From Microbacterium sp. YJN-G (GTDB taxonomy: Bacteria > Actinomycetota > Actinomycetes > Actinomycetales > Microbacteriaceae), in the NCBI RefSeq assembly GCF_015040615.1, contig NZ_CP060402.1:372001-436000 (forward strand): DNA of 64,000 nt, given 5' to 3'. Position 1 is the stretch's first letter; each line of letters begins with the position of its first letter. A program made the translations under genes and the position numbers. Positions 28,096 to 35,529 of this stretch are shown one piece after another. The notes beneath the pieces are model-generated. The model was not told where the DNA came from and searched no databases. It worked only from the letters and a program-made list of their open reading frames with translations.

Positions 28096-29203
28096 CAGCT
28101 TCTCCTTCGATCAGGGCCTTCAACGCCTCCGCGAGCACCCGGTTCTTATAGTCCGAACTGACGGAGGCGTAGATGGAAGTCGTCGACGCGTGCATGTGTC
28201 CCACCTGCTCCTGGACGAACCGCTCCGCGTAGCCGAACTCCAGGAGGTGCGTGACGTACGAATGCCGGAGGCTATGCAGCGTTAGATCCTTCGACAGGCC
28301 AGCCTCGTCGCGCAGCTCTGCGAACCTCCGGTCGAGGTACCCGGCGGACAGGCGCGTGCGCCGCTCGGTCACCCAGAGCGCGTCGAGGTCGGCACTCGGG
28401 GCAAAACGCTCCCTCGCCTGCTCGAGCCACCGCTGCATGCCTGGCACCCACCAGTCGAACTCCGGCACCAGCAGTACCGTGCGACGACGAGGCGCACCGC
28501 CTCCCGCCGCCTTCGCCCATCGCACGTGGATCGCGCCGTAGCGCCCCCATTGGCGCATCTTGGCGTTGTGATGCAGATCGACGGTGTCGAGCATGACCGC
28601 CTCGGTGCGGCGCAGCCCGAACGCATACACGGTCTTCAGCAGTTGCGCGTCCCTCAGGGCTCCGAGCGCGCCCTTCCGTCCGGAATTGACCAGCAGCTCG
28701 ACACGGGCATCGGCTGTGTCGAACAGGCGCTCGACCTCGTCATAAGTGAACGGACGACGCTTCCCGTCGCCTTCGAACTCAAACCGGTGGGCGACCGTGT
28801 TCCATGGCAGGCACACCTGCGACGGGAACTCTCCGAACTCCCGATCGCAGATCTCCATCCAGTCGTACAGCGGGCTCGTGAGGTAATCGCAGAACCCACG
28901 GATCGCACCATGATTGGCGCGCATCGTCGAGAGCGTCCGAGTACGCCCGCCGGACTCAGCGGTGAACTCGTCGACATCCGCGACGCTCCACTTCCACGGC
29001 GGTTTGTCCACAAAGTCGCGGAACCTCACCACGGTGGCCACCCGATTCCGGATGGTCTGCTCACGCAGGCCTCGGGACAGCTGCTGCTTCCGCCAGCCTT
29101 CGATCATCGCGTCGAAGACCTGCTGCTCCGGGTTCGCCAACGCGACGTTCGACGTCGAAGTGATCAGCCGAAGCGCGGTAGGAGAGACCCCAAAATCTTG
29201 CAT
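28085..29203 (-). CDS. Tyrosine recombinase, TnpA-like
   Basis: About 372 aa. An N-terminal SAM-like core-binding domain (residues 25-130) is followed by a catalytic domain with all expected residues: Arg in FGLRRTEAVML, HSLRHSYVTHLL (His and Arg), and VGHMHASTTSIYASVS containing the second His and nucleophilic Tyr. Start at ATG 29203 (MQDFGV); an ATG four codons upstream (29215) is part of a palindrome TTGCAT-TAG-ATGCAA overlapping the start, which may be an autoregulatory or recombination site. It should catalyse site-specific insertion of the element, here into umuC. Confidence 0.85.
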   Translation of the reverse strand: MQDFGVSPTALRLITSTSNVALANPEQQVFDAMIEGWRKQQLSRGLREQTIRNRVATVVRFRDFVDKPPWKWSVADVDEFTAESGGRTRTLSTMRANHGAIRGFCDYLTSPLYDWMEICDREFGEFPSQVCLPWNTVAHRFEFEGDGKRRPFTYDEVERLFDTADARVELLVNSGRKGALGALRDAQLLKTVYAFGLRRTEAVMLDTVDLHHNAKMRQWGRYGAIHVRWAKAAGGGAPRRRTVLLVPEFDWWVPGMQRWLEQARERFAPSADLDALWVTERRTRLSAGYLDRRFAELRDEAGLSKDLTLHSLRHSYVTHLLEFGYAERFVQEQVGHMHASTTSIYASVSSDYKNRVLAEALKALIEGEADGR

Positions 29204-29206
29204 TAG
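29192..29206. repeat. Palindrome at the recombinase start
   Basis: TTGCAT-TAG-ATGCAA overlaps the two alternative start codons of the recombinase. The same TTGCA...TGCAA theme recurs as AGTTGCA-GTGAA-TGCAACT near the element end (about 29,338-29,356, read on the minus strand), suggesting recombinase-binding repeats. Confidence 0.5.
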
Positions 29207-29363
29207 ATGCAACAAAGTACGAGACAGTGCATCACCCTGTCAACTCTGATCCCAACATCCGCGAGATCACGCTGTTATGGTCGGAGGTGCTCGGCATCGG
29301 GTGCGACCAATAAGCCTCGATTGCAAGCGTAGACAGTTGCATTCACTGCAACTTGCGACGGTT

Positions 29364-29618
29364 CATCACGCGCCGGCTCATATCGCCGTACAGCTCATAG
29401 CTCGACGAGACGGCTGCGACATTGAGTCGCTGTGCGTGCGGGCGCAGCTCAAACCACGGTTTGCCGAGATCCAGGCCCAGGGCTTTGGCCTCCTTGGAGG
29501 CTGCGACCACCATGCCGTCGTTGTTGCTCAAGACGACGAGCGGCCGGCCCTCCAGAGACGGGTCAAAGACCCGCTCGAAGGACGCATAGGCCGAGTTGAC
29601 GTCGACGTGCGCGAGCAT
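29364..29618 (-). pseudogene. umuC: 5' part of umuC (Y-family polymerase), interrupted by the Tn554-like element
   Basis: The first 85 codons of Umu[21 protein letters not shown], with the catalytic Asp6 of [12 protein letters not shown], through the steric-gate region and [12 protein letters not shown]. After ATG at 29,364-29,366 the reading frame enters transposon sequence and stops within seven codons (29,343). It starts 6 bp after the umuD stop, the normal umuDC arrangement. The rest is at 17,446-18,465. Translesion synthesis from this operon is therefore expected to be lost. Confidence 0.92.
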
Positions 29619-29624
29619 GCCAGA

Positions 29625-30077
29625 TCACCGCAGATGGTGGATGCAGTACGTCGCGACACCCCACACCTGGAGGTCGCTCAGCTCGGGCACAACGATGTCC
29701 GGGTGCTGCGCGTTTTCCGCCCGCAGGACCACGCCGGCCGGCGTGAGTTCCAAGCGCTTGACGGTCAGTTCCCCGTCAAGGACGGCCACGATAACGTCGC
29801 CGTGCTGCGGGAGCTTTGACCGGTCGACCAGCAGCTCATCCCCATCGCTGATGCCGGCACCGGTCATGGAATGCCCGGACGCGCGGACGATGAACGTCGC
29901 CGCCTGATCGTCGACGAGCATGTTCGTGAGGTCTATCGGGCCGTCGTAGTAGTCCTGCGCGGGAGAGGGGAACCCACACGCGACCGCGACCGGCGCGGCC
30001 ATGATGGTCGCCACCGTGTCCGCATCGATCAGACGTGGCAGAGTCGCCAGCATCCCCGCCTCCCAAGCAATGAACAT
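29625..30077 (-). CDS. umuD: UmuD-like S24/LexA-type autoprotease
   Basis: A 150-aa polymerase V accessory protein. It has the Cys34-Gly35 self-cleavage site in ACGFPSP, nucleophile Ser70 in ASGHSMTG and general base Lys107 in GELTVKRL. After RecA-stimulated cleavage it would activate UmuC, but its partner is split, so it is probably an orphan. ATG at 30077 is the first start, with ATG at 30053 also possible. ATACT-CC-AGTAT lies about 10-25 bp upstream, but no clear LexA box is visible. Plasmid and ICE umuDC operons are common. Confidence 0.9.
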   Translation of the reverse strand: MFIAWEAGMLATLPRLIDADTVATIMAAPVAVACGFPSPAQDYYDGPIDLTNMLVDDQAATFIVRASGHSMTGAGISDGDELLVDRSKLPQHGDVIVAVLDGELTVKRLELTPAGVVLRAENAQHPDIVVPELSDLQVWGVATYCIHHLR

Positions 30078-30085
30078 ACAACCGA

Positions 30086-30097
30086 TACTCCAGTATG
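30086..30097. promoter_or_regulatory. Palindrome upstream of umuD
   Basis: ATACT-CC-AGTAT lies just before the umuD start. It may be an operator or a promoter element. It does not match the actinobacterial LexA consensus (CGAAC-N4-GTTCG). Confidence 0.3.
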
Positions 30098-30157
30098 CGC
30101 GTTCTGTTCTAGCTTCGAAGATTTACCTGATGAGTGGGCAGGGAGTCGGGCGCGTCG

Positions 30158-31117
30158 CTACCTCACGTTCGTGACCTCAGCGACCGGCACTTCGGGCCGC
30201 GCGCGCAGGTATCGGACGGCGTGACGAAACGAGTTGCCGGTCATGGCGGTGTCGGCGGATATCTCGACCACGAGCGGCTGTACAAGCGTGAGCTGCACCG
30301 ATTCCCCGCGGGCCCGACTGAACCGGTCGACCGCGACAGGCTTCACGGACGCCGGCCACGGGTGCGTACCCGTCGGAGCCTCCAGCAGCTTGCCGAGCGT
30401 CCCTGATGCCGCAGCCGAAAGCGATGTAGAGCGGCCGACGATCCGCAGCTCGCCATCGATAGGCAGGCCGAGGACCAGTTCTCGAGGGCGGTCGCGTGAT
30501 CCGATGACCGCGCCGCAGATCACGTCCAGAGTGTCACGATGCTTCACCTTCACCCAGACGCGATCGCCACCCCTATAGGGCTGCGCTGCGCCCTTCACGA
30601 CGAGCCCTTCAATGCCGGAAGGTGTCAGCGCCTCGAACCACTGGGCGGCCTCGACGGCATCCGCCGTCACGGGGGAGAGGTTCAGCGGCGGCGACCAGTC
30701 CGTCGCTAACTCTTCAAGCAGCATCCGCCGATCATCCAACGCCAGATCCCGGGCGTCGCGATCCGCGATCGCGAGGACGTCGAAAGCGACATACGACGCC
30801 GGTTCCAGCCGAGCCAGTGTGGCCGCTCTCGCCGCCCCAGCGCTTGTGCGGCGCAGCAGCGCATCGAAATCGAGACGGCCGTCGATCCACACGACGGCCT
30901 CGCCGTCCAGGACGACACCGGCTGGTAGCTGCGCCGCCGCAGCTACCAGTTCGGGGAAACCGCGGGTGAGGTTCTTCCCTTGCCTCGACCAGAGGGTTAC
31001 CGTGTCGTCATCGACGACGAGCAGCATACGGAACCCGTCCCACTTCGGTTCATACCGGGCGCCGCCGGGGAGTGAGTCGGCCGCAGGTAGTGACGTCGCC
31101 GGCCGAGCTAACGCCAC
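30158..31117 (-). CDS. ATP-dependent DNA ligase (LigD/LigC type)
   Basis: A 319-aa ligase. The nucleotidyl-transferase domain (residues 1-190) has adenylation motif EPKWDGFR (Lys25), motif III LDGEAVVW, motif IV EGLVVKG and motif V WVKVKHRD, followed by an OB-fold (200-310). It joins DNA nicks and may serve strand-break repair. The GTG at 31117 lies inside a strong hairpin; upstream in-frame codons (PAELRPPLG) continue to the DUF2188 stop without an ATG, so a CTG start is conceivable. Together with umuDC it makes a repair module on the element. Confidence 0.88.
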   Translation of the reverse strand: MALARPATSLPAADSLPGGARYEPKWDGFRMLLVVDDDTVTLWSRQGKNLTRGFPELVAAAAQLPAGVVLDGEAVVWIDGRLDFDALLRRTSAGAARAATLARLEPASYVAFDVLAIADRDARDLALDDRRMLLEELATDWSPPLNLSPVTADAVEAAQWFEALTPSGIEGLVVKGAAQPYRGGDRVWVKVKHRDTLDVICGAVIGSRDRPRELVLGLPIDGELRIVGRSTSLSAAASGTLGKLLEAPTGTHPWPASVKPVAVDRFSRARGESVQLTLVQPLVVEISADTAMTGNSFRHAVRYLRARPEVPVAEVTNVR

Positions 31118-31145
31118 CCCCAGGGGTGGCCGCAGCTCGGCCGGC
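31098..31145. repeat. Nested hairpin spanning the ligase start
   Basis: Twelve-base arms GCCGGCCGAGCT/AGCTCGGCCGGC enclose a second perfect stem GCCACCCC-CA-GGGGTGGC. The ligase GTG and its G-rich ribosome site lie in the inner stem, so the structure could mask ligase translation or terminate the DUF2188 transcript. Confidence 0.7.
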
Positions 31146-31153
31146 AGGGCATA

Positions 31154-31381
31154 TCAGCCCTTCACGTCGCGAGGATCATTGCCGTAGCTGTTGCGCTCGG
31201 CAATCTGCCCGTCCTCGTTCTTGACGATGTGCTCAACCTTGCGGCTTCGAGCGAGGGCGCGACCGGCGTCGACCGCCTCTTCCTTCGTGCGATGCGCGCC
31301 ACCTTCGTTCGATGCAGCGCCGGTCACACGGTTGTGCCACGCGCCGTCCTGGTGGAAGGTCTCAACGTCTCCAGCTGGCAT
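31154..31381 (-). CDS. DUF2188 family small protein
   Basis: A 75-aa protein with the typical DUF2188 pattern: aromatic/His start, AWHNRVTG, a KEEAVDAGRALAR helix, KVEHIVKNEDGQIAERNSYG and a charged tail. Members are small, stress-associated and of unknown function. It precedes the ligase gene by 36 bp on the same strand, so the two may be co-transcribed. Confidence 0.8.
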   Translation of the reverse strand: MPAGDVETFHQDGAWHNRVTGAASNEGGAHRTKEEAVDAGRALARSRKVEHIVKNEDGQIAERNSYGNDPRDVKG

Positions 31382-31438
31382 GTTGCCTCCGATCGGTCAT
31401 TGAGACCCCATCTTCACAACTGTGCACCTACGCCAACA

Positions 31439-31491
31439 GCCCCTTGCCGAGTGGCGCGCGCGCCGTTATCGGGGACTACTCGGCAAAGGGC
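31439..31491. repeat. 14-bp imperfect inverted repeat in the copper/repair junction
   Basis: GCCCCTTGCCGAGT and ACTCGGCAAAGGGC (13 of 14 pairs) flank a 25-bp spacer that begins with the palindrome GGCGCGCGCGCC. It lies in the gene-free gap 31,382-31,672 next to the first resolvase-site-like sequence. It could be a terminator or a recombination footprint. Confidence 0.5.
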
Positions 31492-31528
31492 AGGATCACT
31501 TGGCCAGTCTGCCCGTCCGATCAATCTG

Positions 31529-31619
31529 CCGTAAACGATCGTTAGCGGCGGATCCGGGTTTCGAGCGTCAGTATGCTGCCGTAATGGTTCTCCGGAACTC
31601 CGTTTCGGCAGGGGTTTTC
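31529..31619 (+). repeat. Resolvase-site-like sequence, copy 1
   Basis: A core palindrome CCGTAAACGATCGTTAGCGG (31,529-31,548) is followed 60 bp downstream by an accessory motif with TCTCCGGA and TTTCGGCAGGGG. The same two-part layout recurs at 39,960 and, in part, at 45,576 next to a decayed serine resolvase, so it is interpreted as a Tn3-type res site footprint. Confidence 0.6.
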
Positions 31620-31672
31620 AACTCTCCTCGGCAACTAAGTTGTGGCAGATCTACGGGTCACGTCAGAGATCG

Positions 31673-32260
31673 TCATTCGGGAGAACAGTCACGGTCGGCG
31701 GCCCGGTTGAAGTCGGGGACGGGCCGGTTCTGTGCGTCCTGGGGTGTCGGGGCGAGTCCGTTGCGTTCGATGTCGTCGATGAGCCAGTCCATTTCGAGGA
31801 TCTCTCGGCGTTGCGCTTCGCTGATCTCGACGGCGAGCTCGCAGACACGAATGTCCTGAATCTGCGCTCGTTCGGATCGAGTGATCGCCAGGGAGTGGTG
31901 AGGGATCATCGCGCGCATGTACGCGGTGTCATCGACGGTGATCTGGCTGCGGTCGAGGGCGACGCCGCCTCCGAGCAGGAGCACGCTGATAATGACGACG
32001 GCGATGTTTGCCTTGGTGTTCTTGTACATGTTCAGCATCCAGGCGAGCATGACGAGTCCCATGGCGCCGCCCATGGTGAGTGCCATGAATACGCGGCTTT
32101 CGCTGAAGCGGATGTGGTCCCATTCCCACACTCCGGCGAACATCGTCCAGTACATCACGACCATGCCGGTGAGGATCATTGCTGCGAATCGCAGGTACAT
32201 TTTCAGCGATCCGCGCTTCTTGTCCTCTGCTTGTCGTTCGCTTCCGTCGTGTGCATGCAT
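31673..32260 (-). CDS. DUF305-containing membrane protein
   Basis: A 195-aa protein. The His-rich N-terminus (MHAHDGSE) is followed by three membrane helices (about residues 24-105), then the DUF305 signature MRAMIPHHSLAITRSERA with a conserved HH pair. ATG at 32260 is chosen because AGGTGA lies seven bases upstream; the frame upstream to 32,434 is not credible. DUF305 proteins are regularly found with copper-resistance genes and are thought to bind metal through the His pair. It is the downstream-most gene of the minus-strand copper group. Confidence 0.85.
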   Translation of the reverse strand: MHAHDGSERQAEDKKRGSLKMYLRFAAMILTGMVVMYWTMFAGVWEWDHIRFSESRVFMALTMGGAMGLVMLAWMLNMYKNTKANIAVVIISVLLLGGGVALDRSQITVDDTAYMRAMIPHHSLAITRSERAQIQDIRVCELAVEISEAQRREILEMDWLIDDIERNGLAPTPQDAQNRPVPDFNRAADRDCSPE

Positions 32261-32318
32261 GTGATTCACCTGTGCATCTGGATTGTTCGTGCGTCGCGCG
32301 GTGGACGTGCGCGCCGAT

Positions 32319-32720
32319 TCAGAGGGCTGCGAGGAGTGTGGCGCACGCGTCTTCGCATCGCCGGCAAGCGGCTGCACACACGGTGCAGTGTTCGTGCATC
32401 GTGTGCTTCTCGCACTCATCGGCGCAACTCGCACACGCGGTGCGGCACGCTTCCAGGGCAGCCCGGGTGAGGTTGGCGTCGTAGCCGGTATGCCGGGACA
32501 GGACGCGCGCGGTGGTGTCGCAGAGGTCAGCGCAGTCCAGGTTCGTGCGGATGCACTTCGTGAGTTCTGCGACCATCTCCTCGCTCAGACACGCATCGGC
32601 GCAGGCCGTGCACGATTGGGCGCATTCGAGGCACGCCTCGATACAGTCCACGAGCGCCTTCTGGTCCACCTGGCCGAGGTCCTTCGGATAGGTGCGGAGC
32701 ATTTCTGCCGCGACAGTCAT
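32319..32720 (-). CDS. Cys-rich four-helix bundle copper storage protein (Csp-like)
   Basis: A 133-aa protein with about seventeen cysteines in helical CxxxC spacing (CIEACLECAQSC, CTACADAC, CADLCD, CASCADEC, HCTVCAAACRRC), the pattern of Csp1/Csp3 copper-storage proteins that fill a four-helix bundle with Cu(I). There is no signal peptide, so it is cytosolic (Csp3-type). It lies among the minus-strand copper genes, with a G-tract palindrome-like site about 70-90 bp upstream. It should buffer excess copper. Confidence 0.88.
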   Translation of the reverse strand: MTVAAEMLRTYPKDLGQVDQKALVDCIEACLECAQSCTACADACLSEEMVAELTKCIRTNLDCADLCDTTARVLSRHTGYDANLTRAALEACRTACASCADECEKHTMHEHCTVCAAACRRCEDACATLLAAL

Positions 32721-32790
32721 GATCGAATCCTCTCGTCGGTTTTGGAGGCTCCCAAACTACGACCGCCGCGTTGTCTCCGGGACCCCGTTG

Positions 32791-32810
32791 AATACCCCGG
32801 GAGGGCATGG
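32791..32810. promoter_or_regulatory. Possible CsoR-type operator before the copper storage gene
   Basis: ATACCCCGGGAGGGCAT, an imperfect version of the ATACCCC...GGGGTAT sites elsewhere in this window, lies upstream of the csp-like gene. A CsoR repressor is encoded at 38,176. Confidence 0.4.
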
Positions 32811-32836
32811 TAGCCATCGGTCATGTGCGCATCAGC

Positions 32837-33103
32837 TCACGGGCCGGTGTCTCGGTGATTCGTTCCCGCAACCGGGTGAGGAGACGTTCGCAGGATCAGC
32901 GCCACGGCACCTATGACCATGATCAGCGCGACGTCGTAGCTGGCGACCGTGTAGGTCCACCAGGCAGCATCGGTCGACTGTGTGTCGCTCACCAGGTGCG
33001 CCAGGGCAAGGGCCGGCCCCAAGGCCAGGAGTACGTACCCGAGGCGAACGAGCCGTCGATGCGTTCGCACAGGATCGAGCGGGTGGGTTCCGGTGCGGGT
33101 CAT
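32837..33103 (-). CDS. Small membrane protein of the copper cluster
   Basis: An 88-aa protein with two hydrophobic helices (residues about 20-42 and 52-72) separated by a short acidic loop. No family recognised. Its ATG overlaps the stop of the 38-aa gene upstream (ATGA), so the two are translated together. Confidence 0.7.
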   Translation of the reverse strand: MTRTGTHPLDPVRTHRRLVRLGYVLLALGPALALAHLVSDTQSTDAAWWTYTVASYDVALIMVIGAVALILRTSPHPVAGTNHRDTGP

Positions 33104-33216
33104 CGGAAGATCGCTCCAATGGTGAGGAAGCTGGCGGTGGAGAGGAGGGCAACGGCGATCGTCGCGGCGGTGATGAAGAACGTGAGATTCCGCAGAGGGT
33201 TCTTGGGTTCATCCAT
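33100..33216 (-). CDS. 38-residue single-helix membrane microprotein
   Basis: A short gene of 38 codons: MDEPKNPLRNLTFFITAA at the start, one hydrophobic helix (about residues 12-36), then stop. AAGGA lies six bases before the ATG, and its TGA overlaps the ATG of the next membrane gene. Conserved spacing on both sides argues for a genuine microprotein, perhaps a subunit or chaperone of the 88-aa partner. It sits 39 bp after the glycosylhydrolase-like lipoprotein gene. Confidence 0.6.
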   Translation of the reverse strand: MDEPKNPLRNLTFFITAATIAVALLSTASFLTIGAIFR

Positions 33217-33255
33217 GAGAAGTCCTTGAGTATGGAGCGTTGTGGGTATCCGCCG

Positions 33256-34095
33256 TTACTGGGCGGGGCTGAGGACGGTCGCGCCGTCCGTGGTGATCTC
33301 GACGATGCCGCGGTCGTCGACGAGGATGATGCGCTCGTCGATGACGGCGAGGGCTTGCACGACGCCTTGCAGTGATTCCAGCTTCTGCCAGGCGCCGCCG
33401 TCGTCTTGTGACCACAGGACGCCGTCGGTACCTGCACCGAGAAGGGCGCCGTCCGTGCGGGCCTCCAATGCGTAGAGAACGGGGGCTGCGTCGACGGGCG
33501 TGAAGGTATTGCCGCCGTCGGTGCTGACGAGGACGCCTTCTTCGGCTGCGGCGTACACGCCGGACTCTGTGGCGGCGAGGTCAGCAGCACCGAGGGGGGC
33601 ACGTTCTGTCCATGTGTTGCCCTCGTCGGTGCTGGTGAGCAGGGTCACTTGACTGGAAGGGACGCCGTAGAGGACGCCGTCTGGTCCTGCGGTCAGGACG
33701 TGGAAGTCGGTGGTGCCGTTGAGCGCGATCGGAGACCAGGAGTTCCCGTAGTCGTCGCTGCGGATGATGCCGAGGTTCGGGGCTCCCAGCTCAGCCGGGG
33801 TGTTTTCCCCGGGGTGCCCGGACGCGAACAGTGCGTCTTCTGAGACGGTGAATCCCATGGCGTCGAAGTTATGTCCGCCGATCGGGCCGGAGATCGTCCC
33901 GTCGGGGGCGAGGGTGAAGATTCCGTTGTGCGTGGCGACGAACAGGTCATCGCCGCGGGGGTCTTCGGCGATGCCGTGGATGTGGTCGATGCGGGGTGCC
34001 GAATCGGGGTTGCCGAGCGGTGTTGCGGTGCATCCGGTGGCGAAGATCGCGAGGGCGGTCACAGTGGCAGTGGCGAGAAGAAATGAGCGTTTCAT
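33256..34095 (-). CDS. F510_1955-type BNR/glycosylhydrolase-like lipoprotein
   Basis: A 279-aa exported lipoprotein. Signal peptide and lipobox ATGC (Cys22) are followed by a beta-propeller built of repeats with Asp-box sequences (SDDYGNSW, STDEGNTW, STDGGNTF, SQDDGGAW). Proteins of this family are found with DUF305 and copper genes in Gram-positive bacteria; the glycosidase name is historical and no catalytic residues can be assigned. It starts the group of minus-strand genes 33,256-31,673. Confidence 0.8.
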   Translation of the reverse strand: MKRSFLLATATVTALAIFATGCTATPLGNPDSAPRIDHIHGIAEDPRGDDLFVATHNGIFTLAPDGTISGPIGGHNFDAMGFTVSEDALFASGHPGENTPAELGAPNLGIIRSDDYGNSWSPIALNGTTDFHVLTAGPDGVLYGVPSSQVTLLTSTDEGNTWTERAPLGAADLAATESGVYAAAEEGVLVSTDGGNTFTPVDAAPVLYALEARTDGALLGAGTDGVLWSQDDGGAWQKLESLQGVVQALAVIDERIILVDDRGIVEITTDGATVLSPAQ

Positions 34096-34220
34096 GAGGG
34101 CTTCCGGTGGCGGCCGCGGGACGGCCTGGTTTCACGGCGCGCACGGCGAGGGCGCACCGACATGTCATGGATGTCGCTGTGTGGCGGGTCGATGTAGATG
34201 TGGTGGAGGGGCCACAGGTT

Positions 34221-34250
34221 CGGGCGGGCCGATCGGTCTCGGCCCGCCCG
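34221..34250. terminator. Hairpin after the DUF305 lipoprotein gene
   Basis: A perfect 12-bp stem CGGGCGGGCCGA/TCGGCCCGCCCG with a 6-base loop lies 8 bp beyond the DUF305 stop (minus-strand 3' side). No T-run follows, as is usual in high-GC actinobacteria. Confidence 0.7.
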
Positions 34251-34257
34251 AGTCGTC

Positions 34258-34866
34258 CTAGAGTTGTCCCAGGAGTTCCTGCATAGCGGCGATCTCTGCG
34301 GTCTGATCGTCGATCACCTGCTGCGCGAGGTCGAGAACGTCCGGGTTCTGCGCATCGTCAAGCGCAGTCTGCGCCATATCGACAGCACCTTCGTGGTGCA
34401 CGATCATCTGCTCGAGGAACAGACGGCTGGCCTCGGCGGCGTCTGCATCCTCCAGCAGGGTCATGTCCTCCTCGGACATCATGCTGTCGTCACCGCCTAT
34501 TGACCCATGGTCCATACCGCCCATGGAGTCCGGGTCGTAGTCCACGCCCCAGGCTTCGAGCCATCCGAGCATCTTGTCGATCTCGGGGCCCTGCGCCGCT
34601 TTGATCTGCTCGGCAAGTTCGACCACGCGGGGGTCGGCCCCGTCCTTGGCAAGCAGAATGTCGGCCATATCGATGGCCTGCTGGTGATGCGGGATCATCA
34701 TCGTGACGAACATCTCATCCGCCTCAGTCGCCATCGATGCCGATGACGACTGAGACGGAGAGGTGGTCTCGCTGGACGGTGCGGTGCTGTTGTCCGCGCA
34801 GCCGCTGAGCGCCAGAGCGAGTGTCAATACACCGGTGCTGACCGCGAGGGGGATCTTCTTGTTCAT
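34258..34866 (-). CDS. DUF305 lipoprotein, putative periplasmic-side copper-binding
   Basis: A 202-aa lipoprotein. It starts MNKKIPLAVSTG with lipobox LSGC (Cys22) and a Ser/Thr-rich linker, then two DUF305 half-repeats, each with MMIPHHQQAIDMAD or MIVHHEGAVDMAQ-type HH motifs plus a Met/His-rich stretch (DSMGGMDHGS) that suggests copper binding. ATG at 34866 is supported by AAGGAA upstream. It is transcribed with the upstream 34,957-35,406 gene, 90 bp away. Confidence 0.88.
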   Translation of the reverse strand: MNKKIPLAVSTGVLTLALALSGCADNSTAPSSETTSPSQSSSASMATEADEMFVTMMIPHHQQAIDMADILLAKDGADPRVVELAEQIKAAQGPEIDKMLGWLEAWGVDYDPDSMGGMDHGSIGGDDSMMSEEDMTLLEDADAAEASRLFLEQMIVHHEGAVDMAQTALDDAQNPDVLDLAQQVIDDQTAEIAAMQELLGQL

Positions 34867-34956
34867 GATTGTTCCTTCGATAAGTCGCATGAGGGGTCGC
34901 AAGTAACGGCGCCAGGCGGCGCCACGAAACCGACCGTTCGGGCCGGCGGCGACTAC

Positions 34957-35406
34957 TCAGGTGCGACTGATCGAAAGGAATGTGAGCGAAGGAGCCCGCG
35001 GAAGAACACCGGTCGCATCCCAGCGCATCAGGCTCATCACGCGGTGAAGGAGCAGTCCGCGACCGTGGATCAACATCGGAGGAAGTAGCAGGAGAAAACC
35101 GGCGAGCAGCGCGAGCACGCACGCCATCAGCATGTCATCGTGTCCCTGCCCCGGGCCGGTGCTCACATGACAGAGCCCATCACACGCGATGTCTACGGTG
35201 TCAGTGCTCCCCGTCACATCAGCGGCATGCTCGTCACCAGCCACGGATGCTGAATGGGCGAGACCGGGTGAGCCGTGCCCGGCCGGTTCGGCGGTGAAGG
35301 TGTGCATTGCCAGCAGCCCGACGATGACCATGAGCGTGGCCGCACCCAGCATCAACAGCGCGCGCAGCGACAGTTGCGAGCGTGCGCTGCGAAACGCGAC
35401 ATGCAT
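34957..35406 (-). CDS. DUF6153-like membrane protein
   Basis: A 149-aa protein with an N-terminal membrane helix (residues about 17-35), an extracytoplasmic His-rich segment (MHTFTAEPAGHGSPGLAHSA) with a Cys pair (DIACDGLCH), and a second helix (92-112). The pattern matches DUF6153, found in copper-resistance regions. ATG at 35406 follows GGAGGG; the longer open frame to 36,051 overlaps the CopB gene and is rejected. Its promoter region is shared with the divergent YHS-CopB operon. Confidence 0.75.
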   Translation of the reverse strand: MHVAFRSARSQLSLRALLMLGAATLMVIVGLLAMHTFTAEPAGHGSPGLAHSASVAGDEHAADVTGSTDTVDIACDGLCHVSTGPGQGHDDMLMACVLALLAGFLLLLPPMLIHGRGLLLHRVMSLMRWDATGVLPRAPSLTFLSISRT

Positions 35407-35529
35407 GCGTTGACCCTCCATCCTGCTCAGGATGCTAACACCACGAACTATGCGCCTCCGCGGGTGACGAACCGACCCCGCTCGCGCGAACAGGAAACGA
35501 GCCGCGAGACCCTTCTCTTCGTACCCGGA

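Larger units (their letters stand above)
18466..29363. mobile_element. Tn554-like transposon carrying arsenic/chromate/SulP genes, inserted in umuC
   Basis: The 10.9-kb insert is defined by the two umuC halves: the flanks join in frame at GTGATG/GAGGTC with no residue missing (uncertainty a few bp). It contains two tyrosine-recombinase genes and an HTH gene at its right end, organised like tnpA-tnpB-tnpC of Tn554. Cargo is trxB, trx, acr3, arsR-arsC fusion, arsC, chrA, merR and sulP. No long terminal inverted repeats are seen, as expected for this family. The right end carries two short TTGCA...TGCAA palindromes (29,192-29,206 and about 29,338-29,356). Confidence 0.8.

Noticed and set aside
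30086..30097. LexA box before umuD
   Set aside because: The palindrome ATACT-CC-AGTAT does not fit the actinobacterial SOS consensus, so SOS control is not claimed.
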